This document shows positions 17,783 through 25,652 of a DNA stretch of 64,000 nt, in pieces. Below the pieces are notes generated by a model, which worked only from the letters and a program-made list of their open reading frames with translations, did no database searches and had not been told where the DNA came from. A program made the position numbers and the translations under genes. Source of the stretch: Halodesulfurarchaeum formicicum (GTDB lineage Archaea > Halobacteriota > Halobacteria > Halobacteriales > Halobacteriaceae); NCBI RefSeq assembly GCF_001886955.1, contig NZ_CP016804.1, positions 1,798,001-1,862,000 of the forward strand. Reading direction: 5' to 3'. Positions within the stretch are counted from its first letter, which is position 1, and each line of letters begins with the position of its first letter.

Positions 17783-18184
17783 ATGAGACGGCCCCGTTTC
17801 CGCCCTGCCGACGTCGCCCAGCAGATCGTCGGCGGACTACTGCTGGCGGGCCCCTTCGTGGTCACCGAGGAGGTCTGGGTCCTCGCCGAATCGATGTCGT
17901 CCCTGCAGACGAGCCTCCTGATCGCGGGCGTCGTCGTCGTGGGCTACAGCGCGCTCTACAAGGCGGACAAGGACCGGGACGTCGATATCGAGGCGAAGTT
18001 CCTCGGAATCCCGCTGCGTTTTGTCTCCCTGCTCACCGTCGCCTTCGGGGCGGTCACGGTCATGAGCTTCCTGCTCGCCGCGCCGCGGACCTTCGGGGCG
18101 AGTCCCATGGGGACACTCACGGCGATCAGCATCGGCTCCATGTTCTCCATCGTGGGGGCCGCTGCCGCGGACTCGCTCTTCTAG
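17783..18184 (+). CDS. DUF2391-like integral membrane protein
   Basis: A 133-residue protein with four hydrophobic helices: QIVGGLLLAGPFVVTEEVW, LLIAGVVVVGYSALY, FVSLLTVAFGAVTVMSFLLA and a C-terminal GSMFSIVGAAAADSLF. The DVAQQIVGGLLLAGPFVVTE pattern resembles the DUF2391 family, whose function is unknown. It sits 39 bases after the glycosylase and before rpa, on the same strand. Confidence 0.72.
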   Translation: MRRPRFRPADVAQQIVGGLLLAGPFVVTEEVWVLAESMSSLQTSLLIAGVVVVGYSALYKADKDRDVDIEAKFLGIPLRFVSLLTVAFGAVTVMSFLLAAPRTFGASPMGTLTAISIGSMFSIVGAAAADSLF

Positions 18185-18232
18185 TCACCAACGGCAAGGT
18201 TCAAGAGCGAGAACGCGGCCTAGTTTCACGTA

Positions 18233-19645
18233 ATGGGCGATATCGAGACGATCTACGAGGATCTCGACACGGAGGAGGTCTCCCTCGAGGAGTTCCGGGC
18301 GGCCGTCGAGTCCAAAGTCGAGCAGATGGGCGGGCTCGCGGACGAGGAGACGGCCGCGATGCTCATCGCCCACGAACTCGAAGATGGGCAGGTATCGGGA
18401 CTCGCGGACGTCGAACCCGGGATGGACGAGGTCTCGGTCACCGCGAAGGTCATCAACGTCGGGGAGTTGCGGACCTTCGAGCGGGACGATCCCGACCAGC
18501 CCGAGGGCCAGGTGATCAACGCCGACGTGGCCGACGAGACGGGCCGACTCCGGGTCTCGTTCTGGGACGAGATGGCGAGTGCGGCCGAATCGGACCTCGA
18601 AGCAGGGCAAGTACTCAACATCAACGGCCGGCCGAAGGATGGCTACGACGGCGTGGAGGTCACCGTCGACCAGGTCGAACCGGCACCCGACACGGAGATC
18701 GAGGTCACGCTCACCGAGGAGTACCGCGTCTCGGATCTCACGCTCGGCGCGTCGGATGTCACCCTGCTGGGCGAAGTCCTGGCGACCGAGCCCGTCCGGA
18801 CCTTCGACCGGGACGACGGCTCGGAGGGGAAGGTCTCGAACGTGCTGGTCGGCGACGAGACGGGTCGGGTCCGGGTCACTCTCTGGGACGACCAGGCCGA
18901 CCAGGCCGAGGCCTTCGAGCCCCACGATGTCGTCGAGATCATCGACGGCTACGTCCGAGAGCGGGACGGCCGACTGGAACTGCACGTGGGCGACCGGGGC
19001 GCCATCAATCGAACTGACACAGAGGTGTCCTACGTCCCCGACACGACGGACATCGAGGCCGTCGAACTCGACGACACCGTCGACATCTCGGGGGTCGTGC
19101 GCTCCGCGGACCCGAAACGCACCTTCGACCGGGACGACGGCTCCGAGGGCCAGGTCCGGAACGTCCGCGTGCAGGACGAGACAGACGACATCCGGGTCGC
19201 ACTCTGGGGCGAGAAGGCGGACCTGGACCTCGGCCCGGGCGACGAGGTGCTGTTCGTGGACGTGGCGATCCAGGACGGCTGGCAGGACGACCTGGAGGCC
19301 TCCGCGAACTGGCAGTCCACCATCGTGTTGCTGGAGGACGGGGTCGAGTCCGATGACGGGGCCACCGAGAGCGAGCCAACGGGCGAAACCGACACCGGGC
19401 TCTCGGCCTTCGCCGACGGCTCCTCACCAGCCACGAGCACCGAGTCGGCCACCGAGAACGAGGCTCAGGATGGGGAGGAAGTCGAGTTCACGGGTGTGGT
19501 CGTGCAGGCCAGGGACCCGGTCATCCTGGACGACGGGGAACGGACCGTGACGCTGCGAACCGAGGTTGACGCCGAACTCGGCGAGGAACTGACAGTTCGT
19601 GGGGAACTCGCGGACGGAACACTCGATCCCGACGCCGTCGAGTGA
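18233..19645 (+). CDS. rpa2: replication factor A, multi-OB single-strand DNA-binding protein
   Basis: A 470-residue RPA-like protein. After an N-terminal helical region it has three OB folds (about residues 65-165, 172-270 and 280-375), each with a repeated RTFDRDDGSEGxVxNVxVxDETxxxRVxLW-like core, then an acidic Ser/Thr/Glu linker and a short C-terminal beta module. No zinc finger is seen. It binds single-stranded DNA in replication and repair. The histone and CCA genes that follow are its usual haloarchaeal neighbours as far as I recall. Confidence 0.9.
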   Translation: MGDIETIYEDLDTEEVSLEEFRAAVESKVEQMGGLADEETAAMLIAHELEDGQVSGLADVEPGMDEVSVTAKVINVGELRTFERDDPDQPEGQVINADVADETGRLRVSFWDEMASAAESDLEAGQVLNINGRPKDGYDGVEVTVDQVEPAPDTEIEVTLTEEYRVSDLTLGASDVTLLGEVLATEPVRTFDRDDGSEGKVSNVLVGDETGRVRVTLWDDQADQAEAFEPHDVVEIIDGYVRERDGRLELHVGDRGAINRTDTEVSYVPDTTDIEAVELDDTVDISGVVRSADPKRTFDRDDGSEGQVRNVRVQDETDDIRVALWGEKADLDLGPGDEVLFVDVAIQDGWQDDLEASANWQSTIVLLEDGVESDDGATESEPTGETDTGLSAFADGSSPATSTESATENEAQDGEEVEFTGVVVQARDPVILDDGERTVTLRTEVDAELGEELTVRGELADGTLDPDAVE

Positions 19646-19683
19646 GGAAACAGTTAAGCCAGTGACCGCCCGGGATTTCGGGT

Positions 19684-20115
19684 ATGAGTGTCGAGCTTCC
19701 CTTCTCCCCCGTCGATTCGCTGATCAGGACCCAGGCGGGAGACCTCCGTGTCAGTGCCGGTGCGGCCGAGGCACTCGCCCGGGAGATCCAACAGATCGGG
19801 GCGGCAATCGCTTCCGAGGCGGCCCAACGGGCGGCCGCCGCTGACCGCAAGACGATCATGGTCTCGGATTTCGGGGACATCTCGGTCCCCGAACGAGACA
19901 CGGTGACGTTGCCCATTGCCCCCGTCGATCGAATCGCGCGCCTGGAGATCGACGACCAGTTCCGCGTGGCCGAGGACGCCAGACTCGCACTTGCGGGACT
20001 GCTCGAATCCCGCGCAAAGCGGATCGCAAACGGTGCGAGAGAACTCGCCGAGCACGCGGGCCGGCGGACGATTCAGGCCGAAGACATCGAGTTGTTCGTC
20101 TCGCTCTGTGACTGA
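19684..20115 (+). CDS. archaeal histone with two histone folds in one chain
   Basis: A 143-residue protein holding two histone folds in tandem. The first runs from PFSPVDSLIRTQAGDLRVS through KTIMVSDF; the second from PIAPVDRIARLEIDDQFRV to RRTIQAEDIELFVSL. Each has the N-terminal P(V)DxL helix, the central long helix and the T/R-IxxxDI loop that contacts DNA. Fusion gives an intramolecular dimer, as in other haloarchaea. It is 38 bases after rpa, behind its own GTTAAGCC TATA-like element, and convergent with cca. Confidence 0.95.
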   Translation: MSVELPFSPVDSLIRTQAGDLRVSAGAAEALAREIQQIGAAIASEAAQRAAAADRKTIMVSDFGDISVPERDTVTLPIAPVDRIARLEIDDQFRVAEDARLALAGLLESRAKRIANGARELAEHAGRRTIQAEDIELFVSLCD

Positions 20116-20116
20116 C

Positions 20117-21472
20117 TCACGGCGTCGGGTGGAAGTACGCCGCGAGTTCCGGGCCAAAGCCCTCGGCTAAGACCGCCACGTCAGTCCCCGAGTGCAGCAC
20201 GAATCCGTCTTCGAGCACCGGTTCGATCTGCGCGCCGAGGGCCACCGTCGTGAGCCGTTCGGCGACGAACTGCTCGGCGCTCGTAATTTCCCGGGGTCGC
20301 TCGACGACGTACCGGTCGCCGTCGATGAACGGGCCGATCGCCTCGCTGTCGACGTAGGTCTCGTAAAAGCGCTCGGCGTGGGGCTGGGCGTGGACTGGCG
20401 GCCCCTCGTGACGCTCGATCGCGGGCAGGTCGGCCACCGAGAGTTCGACGAACAGGACCGCCCGATCACGCGCCCACGTTTCGCTCCGAAGCACGTCGAA
20501 ACCCGCGTTTTCGAGCCCCCGGACCAGTCCCGCGAGCGATCGGCGGAGCTGGGGGTAGAGCTGATCCGCCACGAGATCCGGGGGGTCGAAAACGACGGCT
20601 AGCGGCGTCGTGTCCCGCTCCTGAATCGCTCTCCGAGCCGCGTCTTCGTCCATCGGCGACCTCGCCGGCGGGAAGAAAAAATCCACGCCAGGATCGGTCA
20701 GGAACTGCCTGGCGTGGTGGGTAAGCCGGGCGACGTGTGCATTCGAGACGACGGCGGCGACGTTTCGCTCCGGGTCGGTCGGATCGACGACGACCAGCGG
20801 ATCGTCGAAGGACCGGGTGCCATGTTCGGCCGGGTCGAGATGGACCGGCGGGTGCCACTCGCTCGCCGCCTGAAGGGTCTCCCGAAAGCCACCGTATTCG
20901 AGGACGAGGAGTTCGGCGATGTACCCCGAGTAACCCTCGGTTCGGAGGTCACTGCCGTAGGAGCCGATTCCCTTGAGGAACTGCTTGAAGAGCCGAACCG
21001 CCCCCGCGAGTTCCTCATCGAGGCGCGCTTTCAGGTAGGCGTTGTGAAAGGGGGTGCGATCGACCGCGGACTGGATCTGGGTGGCGTCCGGAACGGCATA
21101 ACAGGGAACCAGATCGACCGCGAACCCGCGGAACTCCCCGGTGACGTAGGGGTGCTCGGCAAATTCGGTGTGGCCATCCGGGAGCACGTCCCGGCCGACC
21201 TGGAGCCCGAGGCGTTCCAAGTCCGCCCGGGGCAACTCGGGGTCGAACTGCACGAAGACGTCGATGTCCCGATCACCGCTCACCCAGGTCCCCCGGGCCG
21301 TCGAGCCGACCTGGAGGACACTCGCCTCGACGTCGAGATCCGCCAGGGCCGCCTCAGTCCGTTCCACCAGGGAGTCGACGGCGGCTTCGAGGGCGGCTCG
21401 TTCACCCGGATCGGGATCGACCCGCTCGCGAACGGTCTCGATCACCGCCTCGGGGTCACGAGAAGTGGTCAT
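20117..21472 (-). CDS. cca: CCA-adding tRNA nucleotidyltransferase (class I, archaeal)
   Basis: A 451-residue enzyme that adds or repairs the CCA end of tRNAs. The catalytic signature is VGSTARGTWVSGDRDIDVFV with GS at 56-57 and carboxylates D69/D71, followed by DLVPCY. The layout and length match archaeal class I enzymes. None of the four tRNA genes in this window encodes CCA, so the enzyme is required. Its stop is one base from the convergent histone stop. Confidence 0.95.
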   Translation of the reverse strand: MTTSRDPEAVIETVRERVDPDPGERAALEAAVDSLVERTEAALADLDVEASVLQVGSTARGTWVSGDRDIDVFVQFDPELPRADLERLGLQVGRDVLPDGHTEFAEHPYVTGEFRGFAVDLVPCYAVPDATQIQSAVDRTPFHNAYLKARLDEELAGAVRLFKQFLKGIGSYGSDLRTEGYSGYIAELLVLEYGGFRETLQAASEWHPPVHLDPAEHGTRSFDDPLVVVDPTDPERNVAAVVSNAHVARLTHHARQFLTDPGVDFFFPPARSPMDEDAARRAIQERDTTPLAVVFDPPDLVADQLYPQLRRSLAGLVRGLENAGFDVLRSETWARDRAVLFVELSVADLPAIERHEGPPVHAQPHAERFYETYVDSEAIGPFIDGDRYVVERPREITSAEQFVAERLTTVALGAQIEPVLEDGFVLHSGTDVAVLAEGFGPELAAYFHPTP

Positions 21473-21514
21473 GCCCTGTGATTACCGGGGGCACCCCGAA
21501 AGCATGTCGATCGG

Positions 21515-22312
21515 TCAGATCATCGCGAGCGGGACCATCACGCCGACACCGACGACGATTCCCGCGAGTAGCTCCGGCCATCCGCGGTTGTCAAGGTCCG
21601 CCCCCTGATCGAGGGCTTCGGGAATGAACTCGGTCACCACCAGGTACACCATCGCGCCGGCGGCAAAGCCAAAGCCGAAGGGGAGGAATTCCCGGGCGTA
21701 CCGGACAAAGGCAAAGGCCAGCACCGCGCCGATCGGCTGGGGCAGGCTGGAGAAGATCGACCACCAGACCATCCGCCACTTGGAGACGCCCATCGCCCGC
21801 AGCGGGATCGAGATCGCGGTCCCTTCCGGGACGTTGTGAATCGAGATGGCGACGGTCATGAAGATCGCGAGCACCGGAACGGTGAACCCGAGGAACATGG
21901 GGCCGGTCCCGAGGTTCAGATCCGCGAAGGAGACCCCGACCGCCACGCCCTCGGGGAAGCTGTGGACGGTGAGGATCCCCAGAATCAGGACGAGTTTCTT
22001 GAAGTCGGCCTCGGTGTACTCCCGCGGGTCGACGTTCGCGTGGGTGATGACACGATGGCTCACGACCACGAGCAGGACCCCCACCAGCACCCCGGGGAGG
22101 AGTTCCTGGACGGTCCCGGCGGCAAGTCCCTCTTTGAGGAGCCCGAAAACCGAGGCCGCGACCATGATTCCCGACGCGAGCCCCCAGAGCAGCACGTTCC
22201 ACCGGCGGGGGATATCATCGACCAGGAAGAAGGGGAGGGCCCCGACACCGGTCGCAATCGCTGTCACGAGCCCCGCGAAGAAGACCAGGAGCAGGTTGGC
22301 GAGCAGGCTCAT
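21515..22312 (-). CDS. ZIP-family divalent metal transporter
   Basis: A 265-residue membrane protein with eight helices. Metal-site motifs are HSFPEGVAVGVSF in helix IV and IHNVPEGTAISIPL in helix V, and a short charged loop (HANVDPREYTEADF) precedes helix IV. It probably imports zinc, iron or manganese. A candidate metal-regulator site lies upstream at 22372-22391. Confidence 0.9.
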   Translation of the reverse strand: MSLLANLLLVFFAGLVTAIATGVGALPFFLVDDIPRRWNVLLWGLASGIMVAASVFGLLKEGLAAGTVQELLPGVLVGVLLVVVSHRVITHANVDPREYTEADFKKLVLILGILTVHSFPEGVAVGVSFADLNLGTGPMFLGFTVPVLAIFMTVAISIHNVPEGTAISIPLRAMGVSKWRMVWWSIFSSLPQPIGAVLAFAFVRYAREFLPFGFGFAAGAMVYLVVTEFIPEALDQGADLDNRGWPELLAGIVVGVGVMVPLAMI

Positions 22313-22371
22313 CCGTCGTATGGACCGACGGGCTTCCGGGAGTTAAAATTTCGGAAGAAAAGTTTGTGAAA

Positions 22372-22391
22372 CCTAAATTAGTCTTTCCTAA
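22372..22391 (-). promoter_or_regulatory. candidate DtxR-type operator upstream of the ZIP transporter
   Basis: The plus strand reads CCTAAATTAGTCTTTCCTAA, holding two CCTAA half-motifs and the small palindrome CTAA-A-TTAG. It lies 60-79 bases before the ZIP start, upstream of a TATA-like AAATTTTAACT element near 22341-22352. DtxR/SirR family sites in archaea are rich in TTAGG/CCTAA, so metal control is plausible but the match is loose. Confidence 0.35.
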
Positions 22392-22496
22392 TGCGTATGG
22401 GGTGGATCAGTTCGTTCCACGGTGGGCGAGGCGGCGGGGCGGGACCCCCAGCCGAAACGAAAGCCCTATCAAAAGTAGCCAAGTACGGTAACCCAA

Positions 22497-22569
22497 GCCG
22501 CCGTAGCTCAGCTGGTAGAGCACTCCGCTGTTAACGGAGTTGTCCCAGGTTCGAGCCCTGGCGGCGGCG
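22497..22569 (+). tRNA. tRNA-Asn (anticodon GTT)
   Basis: The acceptor stem pairs GCCGCCG with CGGCGGC; the D arm is GCTCAGCTGGTAGAGC; the anticodon stem CTCCG/CGGAG closes loop CTGTTAA with anticodon GTT (Asn); the T arm is CCAGG-TTCGAGC-CCTGG. Length 73 with discriminator G; CCA not encoded. Unlike the other three tRNAs here, no 3' fragment copies follow. Confidence 0.96.
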
Positions 22570-22655
22570 CTTCTCTCTGCTTACCTACCACACCCAGTGA
22601 ACCAGCGGTCTCGTAATTCCGGAACTTTTTGGCAGGATACAAAAAACGGTCCCCT

Positions 22656-23117
22656 ATGGTAGATGCCGCTGGCAGATTCGAAGCCCTCAACGAACCACAA
22701 CTCAAGGGACAGGCGACAGAGGCCATCGTGAAATCCGAATTCGTCGTGCGGGACTACAGTCTGCTCGAACCGGCTTACGACAACGAAGCATACGATTTCG
22801 TCGTTGATTCGGAAGACAAATTCGTTAGGGTGCAGGTGAAAACGGCCCGAGAAACTGGAACCGGAACAGTTCAGTTCGAAACTGTAAGTACAAAGGCAAG
22901 AAGCGACGGCTACGTGAGAGACGATTATGCCGGAGAAATAGACTATTTCGCCGTATTTGCGCCATCATTGGAAGAGACGTATCTAGTGCCCATCGAGAAG
23001 GCGGCAAAAGGGAAGATGGAATTACGCTTTGAAGAGCCCGGAAACAACCAGTGGGCCGGAGTGAATTGGCACGAAGATTTCATGCTGGATCACGTTCTCA
23101 AGAAAAGGCTTAGCTGA
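22656..23117 (+). CDS. PD-(D/E)XK nuclease-like protein between two tRNA genes
   Basis: A 153-residue protein resembling the group I intron-associated PD-(D/E)XK endonuclease family. It begins with a helix QLKGQATEAIVKSEFVV (Glu-22), then D47 in NEAYDFVV and Q60-V-K62 in FVRVQVKTAR, which together would form the E...D...QxK metal site. Its GC is visibly below that of the surrounding genes. It lies between tRNA-Asn and tRNA-Met, a typical landing zone for mobile DNA. No intron is seen in either tRNA. Activity is unproven. Confidence 0.7.
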   Translation: MVDAAGRFEALNEPQLKGQATEAIVKSEFVVRDYSLLEPAYDNEAYDFVVDSEDKFVRVQVKTARETGTGTVQFETVSTKARSDGYVRDDYAGEIDYFAVFAPSLEETYLVPIEKAAKGKMELRFEEPGNNQWAGVNWHEDFMLDHVLKKRLS

Positions 23118-23172
23118 AACGGACTACGAGGAAGGTAACGCTCAAGGCGGAGCCACGGGTACGCACGGGCAG

Positions 23173-23247
23173 GGCCCTTAGCTCAGTCTGGTTAGAGCGC
23201 GCGGCTCATAACCGCGTCGTCAGTGGTTCAAATCCGCTAGGGCCCAT
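23173..23247 (+). tRNA. tRNA-Met (anticodon CAT; Ile2 possible)
   Basis: The acceptor stem pairs GGGCCCT with AGGGCCC; the D arm is GCTCAGTCTGGTTAGAGC; the anticodon stem CGCGG/CCGCG closes loop CTCATAA with anticodon CAT; the T loop is TTCAAAT. The discriminator base is A. CAT may mean elongator Met or, if the C is modified to agmatidine, Ile2 reading AUA; sequence alone does not decide. It is not an initiator, which would carry GGG/CCC in the anticodon stem. The 3' end seeds the repeat array that follows. Confidence 0.92.
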
Positions 23248-23522
23248 TTCTTCGAGCGAAGCGAGATGAAATGGGCGACGGATTTGAATCAGGGAACGAG
23301 CAAAGCGAAGTGACCGAGGTTCGAATCCGCCAGGGCCCATTTCTTCGAGCGAAGCGAGATGAAATGGGCGGCGGATTCGAGCCCTGGAAGACGAGCGAGG
23401 GACGAGCGACGTCTTCCTCAGGTTCAAATCCGCTAGGGCCCATTGCTCCGGAGGGCGCTCGAACCGCCAGCAGCGTGTTCGAGCGCGGAGAGGGCCAGCG
23501 GATTTGCAACCCAGGAAACCGA
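23225..23522 (+). repeat. array of direct and inverted copies of the tRNA-Met 3' end
   Basis: The T arm plus acceptor 3' strand of the tRNA (23225-23247) is repeated directly at 23317-23339 and 23420-23442, each ending AGGGCCCA. After the first two copies comes CCCATTTC, a loop with gagcgaagcgag, GAAATGGG, and an inverted T-arm copy (cggatttgaa near 23275, cggattcgag near 23382), so each copy can fold into a long hairpin. A decayed inverted copy (cagcggatttg) lies near 23503-23513, and GCGCTCGAAC/GTTCGAGCGC arms lie at 23455-23486. No protein gene is supported here or up to 23653. Confidence 0.85.
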
Positions 23523-23653
23523 GTCCAACGCACACACCGTGTTTGATCGTGGAGCGCCCGATTGGGGTCCAACGGGCACTATGATACGATTCGCGGAGTG
23601 CTACCAATCACGTGGGGCGCCAACTCATACTCGGTGAACCCCTACCATATAGT

Positions 23654-24151
23654 ATGAGTACACAACCAAGTGATTCCTCGGCCGTCGAGCCGAGTGAGCA
23701 GACCGGGTCGATCGCAGCGGAACTCAGGACCCTTGACCAGCGAGTGACCGGCTGGATGGCGGACAACGGGCTCCAGGCCGCACGGCTGGCTCTCGGGATC
23801 GTCTTCGTCTGGTTCGGCGCTCTGAAAGTCATCGGCGTGAGCCCGGCGGCCCCGCTGGTGGCCGAGGCCGTGTGGTTCCTGCCGGCCGGGATCTTCGTCC
23901 CGGTGCTGGGAATCTGGGAGATGCTGATCGGACTGGGATTTCTCTACCGGCCCTGGACCCGGATCGGGCTGGTGCTCCTGGCCCTCCAGATGCCCGGGAC
24001 GTTCCTGCCGGTCGTCCTCGTGCCGGAGGCCGTGTTCACGGCATTTCCCTACGGCCTCACCCTGGAGGGACAGTACATCGTCAAGAACTTCGTGATAATC
24101 GGGGCGGCACTGATCATCGGCGGAAGCCTGCGGGACACGGATCGGCCCTAG
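23654..24151 (+). CDS. DoxX-like membrane protein
   Basis: A 165-residue protein with four helices. After a polar N-terminus of about 45 residues come ARLALGIVFVWFGALKVIG, FLPAGIFVPVLGIWEMLIG, IGLVLLALQMPGTFLPVVLV and FVIIGAALIIGG. WFGALKVIGVSP and LGIWEMLIGLGF are typical of the DoxX/YkgB group, linked in other organisms to quinone or redox-stress functions. The ATG at 23654 opens the conserved part. Confidence 0.78.
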   Translation: MSTQPSDSSAVEPSEQTGSIAAELRTLDQRVTGWMADNGLQAARLALGIVFVWFGALKVIGVSPAAPLVAEAVWFLPAGIFVPVLGIWEMLIGLGFLYRPWTRIGLVLLALQMPGTFLPVVLVPEAVFTAFPYGLTLEGQYIVKNFVIIGAALIIGGSLRDTDRP

Positions 24152-24278
24152 TCCCGCCTGATCGATTTCTCCGGTCCCCCGGTGGATGTCATGCACGCTG
24201 TAAACCACCACGGCTCGAATCAATGGGATCCCCGCCACATTCGATCGGAAACCGACAGAACCCGCCAGCGAAGAACCA

Positions 24279-24290
24279 CGAATATGTTCG
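24279..24290. promoter_or_regulatory. palindromic operator before the YwiC-like gene
   Basis: CGAATATGTTCG, the exact reverse complement of the site at 25611-25622. It ends 39 bases before the ATG of the YwiC-like gene, where an activator site next to the BRE/TATA of a leaderless message would sit. Confidence 0.6.
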
Positions 24291-24329
24291 GGCAAGGGCG
24301 TACAACTGCAGCCGGAGAAAAATCCCACA

Positions 24330-25121
24330 ATGCGTCTTCGCGAATTGCGCCCACCGCTACCACCCGAACACGGAGCGCGATCGCTGCTGATCGTCGGTCT
24401 GCTGACCCCCATGAGCGTCGCCCTCGGAGCGGGCGTATCGCCGACGGGCACGGTGCTCGTGTCGGTGCTCCTCTTTTGGGTGTTGGCCGTCGGCGCTATG
24501 CTCTTCCGGGAGGCCGTTCGCCGACACGGGGCCGCCGCGGGCCACGAGAAGCGGCGGTACGCCGTGGTCGGCGCGGTCGAGGCCCTGCTCGTCAGCCTGG
24601 CTATCGGCGGGCTCGGGGTCTTGCAGGGACCGATCTGGGCACTCGGGGTGCTCGCCGTTCCCGCCGTCCTTCTAGAACTCCGCTACCGGGGCCAGGGCGG
24701 AGCCGGTCGGCTTCGGGGTGTGGCCGCCGGCGTGCTGGGACTCTCGGTGGTCGCCCCCGCAGGCGTCCACCTCCTCGGGGTCACCGATCCCGCCCTTCTG
24801 GGGATGCTGTATGCCCTCTTCGCCGGCTACCACCTGCTCGCCACCTACCGGGTGAAACTGGTCGTGACCCGCAGGCAAACCGAGCCGTCGCTCGCGACCG
24901 CTCGATGGCTGCTCGTCCCCGTCGGGGCGTTGCTTTCCGTGCTCGGCGGCTGGTCGGTGGGTTTGATCGGCCCGGCAGGGCCAGCGCTCTTCGGGCTTTC
25001 GACAGCCAGAACCGTACAACTGGCGATGAGCAGTGACACCCCCGCGATGAAACGACTGGGCAAGACCGAAGCCCTGCTCTCGGTCCTGTTCGTACTCGGT
25101 GGACCGTGGCTACTGCCCTGA
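24330..25121 (+). CDS. YwiC-like polytopic membrane protein
   Basis: A 263-residue protein with about eight hydrophobic helices. It opens with PPLPPEHGARSLLIVGLLTP, matching the PxEHGAW-type start of the YwiC family. The function is unknown; in Bacillus ywiC lies beside fnr and nitrate reductase genes, which fits the anaerobic/nitrosative context here (hcp, Bat-type regulator). It has one copy of the shared palindrome upstream. Confidence 0.75.
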   Translation: MRLRELRPPLPPEHGARSLLIVGLLTPMSVALGAGVSPTGTVLVSVLLFWVLAVGAMLFREAVRRHGAAAGHEKRRYAVVGAVEALLVSLAIGGLGVLQGPIWALGVLAVPAVLLELRYRGQGGAGRLRGVAAGVLGLSVVAPAGVHLLGVTDPALLGMLYALFAGYHLLATYRVKLVVTRRQTEPSLATARWLLVPVGALLSVLGGWSVGLIGPAGPALFGLSTARTVQLAMSSDTPAMKRLGKTEALLSVLFVLGGPWLLP

Positions 25122-25130
25122 CCGAACCCG

Positions 25131-25541
25131 TCAGGTCAGTTCCCGCTCGACGTAATCGAACTGATCGGTGAACTCGCCCGTTCGCTGGGTCTTGATCAAC
25201 GAGTTGTCAAGCACCGGTCCGAGCACACCGCCCAGCGTGAACTCCGTCGTCGCGACGAGTTCGGCCCCCTCGGGGGCGCTTTGAACCCGATAGCACGTCC
25301 ACATGTCCTCGAAGATGCCCTCGGTCTGTTCGAATTCGAGGACGTGCTCGCTCTCGATTCGCGTGAGTGTCAACTCGAGGGTCGCCACGCCGATGGTCCG
25401 GGAGACGGTGTAGGCCTCGCCCTCGACGGTCACGGCGTCGAAGCCGGAGGCCCGGATGAACGCGGGGACGTCGGCATGGATCAGCGAGCGGACCGCGTCC
25501 GGGGACGCCGCGATGGTTCGCGTGGCGGTCACCGTGGCCAT
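25131..25541 (-). CDS. SRPBCC-fold (START-like) protein
   Basis: A 136-residue small-molecule-binding protein of the polyketide cyclase/START superfamily, starting MATVTATRTIAASPDAV, the usual first strand and helix. VLEFEQTEGIFEDMWTCYRVQ and AELVATTEFTLGGVLGPVLD fit the helix-grip fold. The ligand is unknown. It is divergent from the Bat-type regulator and has its own copy of the shared palindrome (25579-25590) just upstream of a CCTTTTGGAA TATA-like element at 25563-25572. The start at 25541 is fixed by this promoter. Confidence 0.8.
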   Translation of the reverse strand: MATVTATRTIAASPDAVRSLIHADVPAFIRASGFDAVTVEGEAYTVSRTIGVATLELTLTRIESEHVLEFEQTEGIFEDMWTCYRVQSAPEGAELVATTEFTLGGVLGPVLDNSLIKTQRTGEFTDQFDYVERELT

Positions 25542-25578
25542 ACATCGTCCTCGCAAGGCGCGTTCCAAAAGGTTCCGG

Positions 25579-25590
25579 CGAACACGTTCG
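25579..25590. promoter_or_regulatory. palindromic operator before the SRPBCC gene
   Basis: CGAACACGTTCG with CGAAC/GTTCG arms. It lies 38-49 bases before the SRPBCC start, directly upstream of its TATA-like element, and 32 bases (about three helical turns) from the next site. Confidence 0.6.
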
Positions 25591-25610
25591 GGGCTACCCC
25601 CGCGGGAATC

Positions 25611-25622
25611 CGAACATATTCG
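25611..25622. promoter_or_regulatory. palindromic operator before the Bat-type regulator gene
   Basis: CGAACATATTCG, ending 30 bases before ATG 25653. Its position next to the regulator gene's own promoter suggests autoregulation. Confidence 0.6.
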
Positions 25623-25652
25623 AGCCGTGAGGAGAAAGTCCATCCGAACGGA

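Noticed and set aside
18233-19645. Repeated RTFDRDDGSEG-coding DNA in the rpa gene as a recent tandem duplication
   Set aside because: The repeats are about 300 bases apart and correspond to the same position in successive OB folds; divergence elsewhere shows this is the old domain repeat of RPA.
23173-23247. Possible intron in tRNA-Met(CAT), as occurs in some haloarchaeal tRNAs
   Set aside because: The anticodon loop is seven bases and the cloverleaf closes without extra sequence.
23206-23607. Open frames across the tRNA-Met tail region encoding peptides with repeated MGPSGFEP-like text
   Set aside because: They are translations of the tRNA fragment copies; they have no start signals and no independent coding character.
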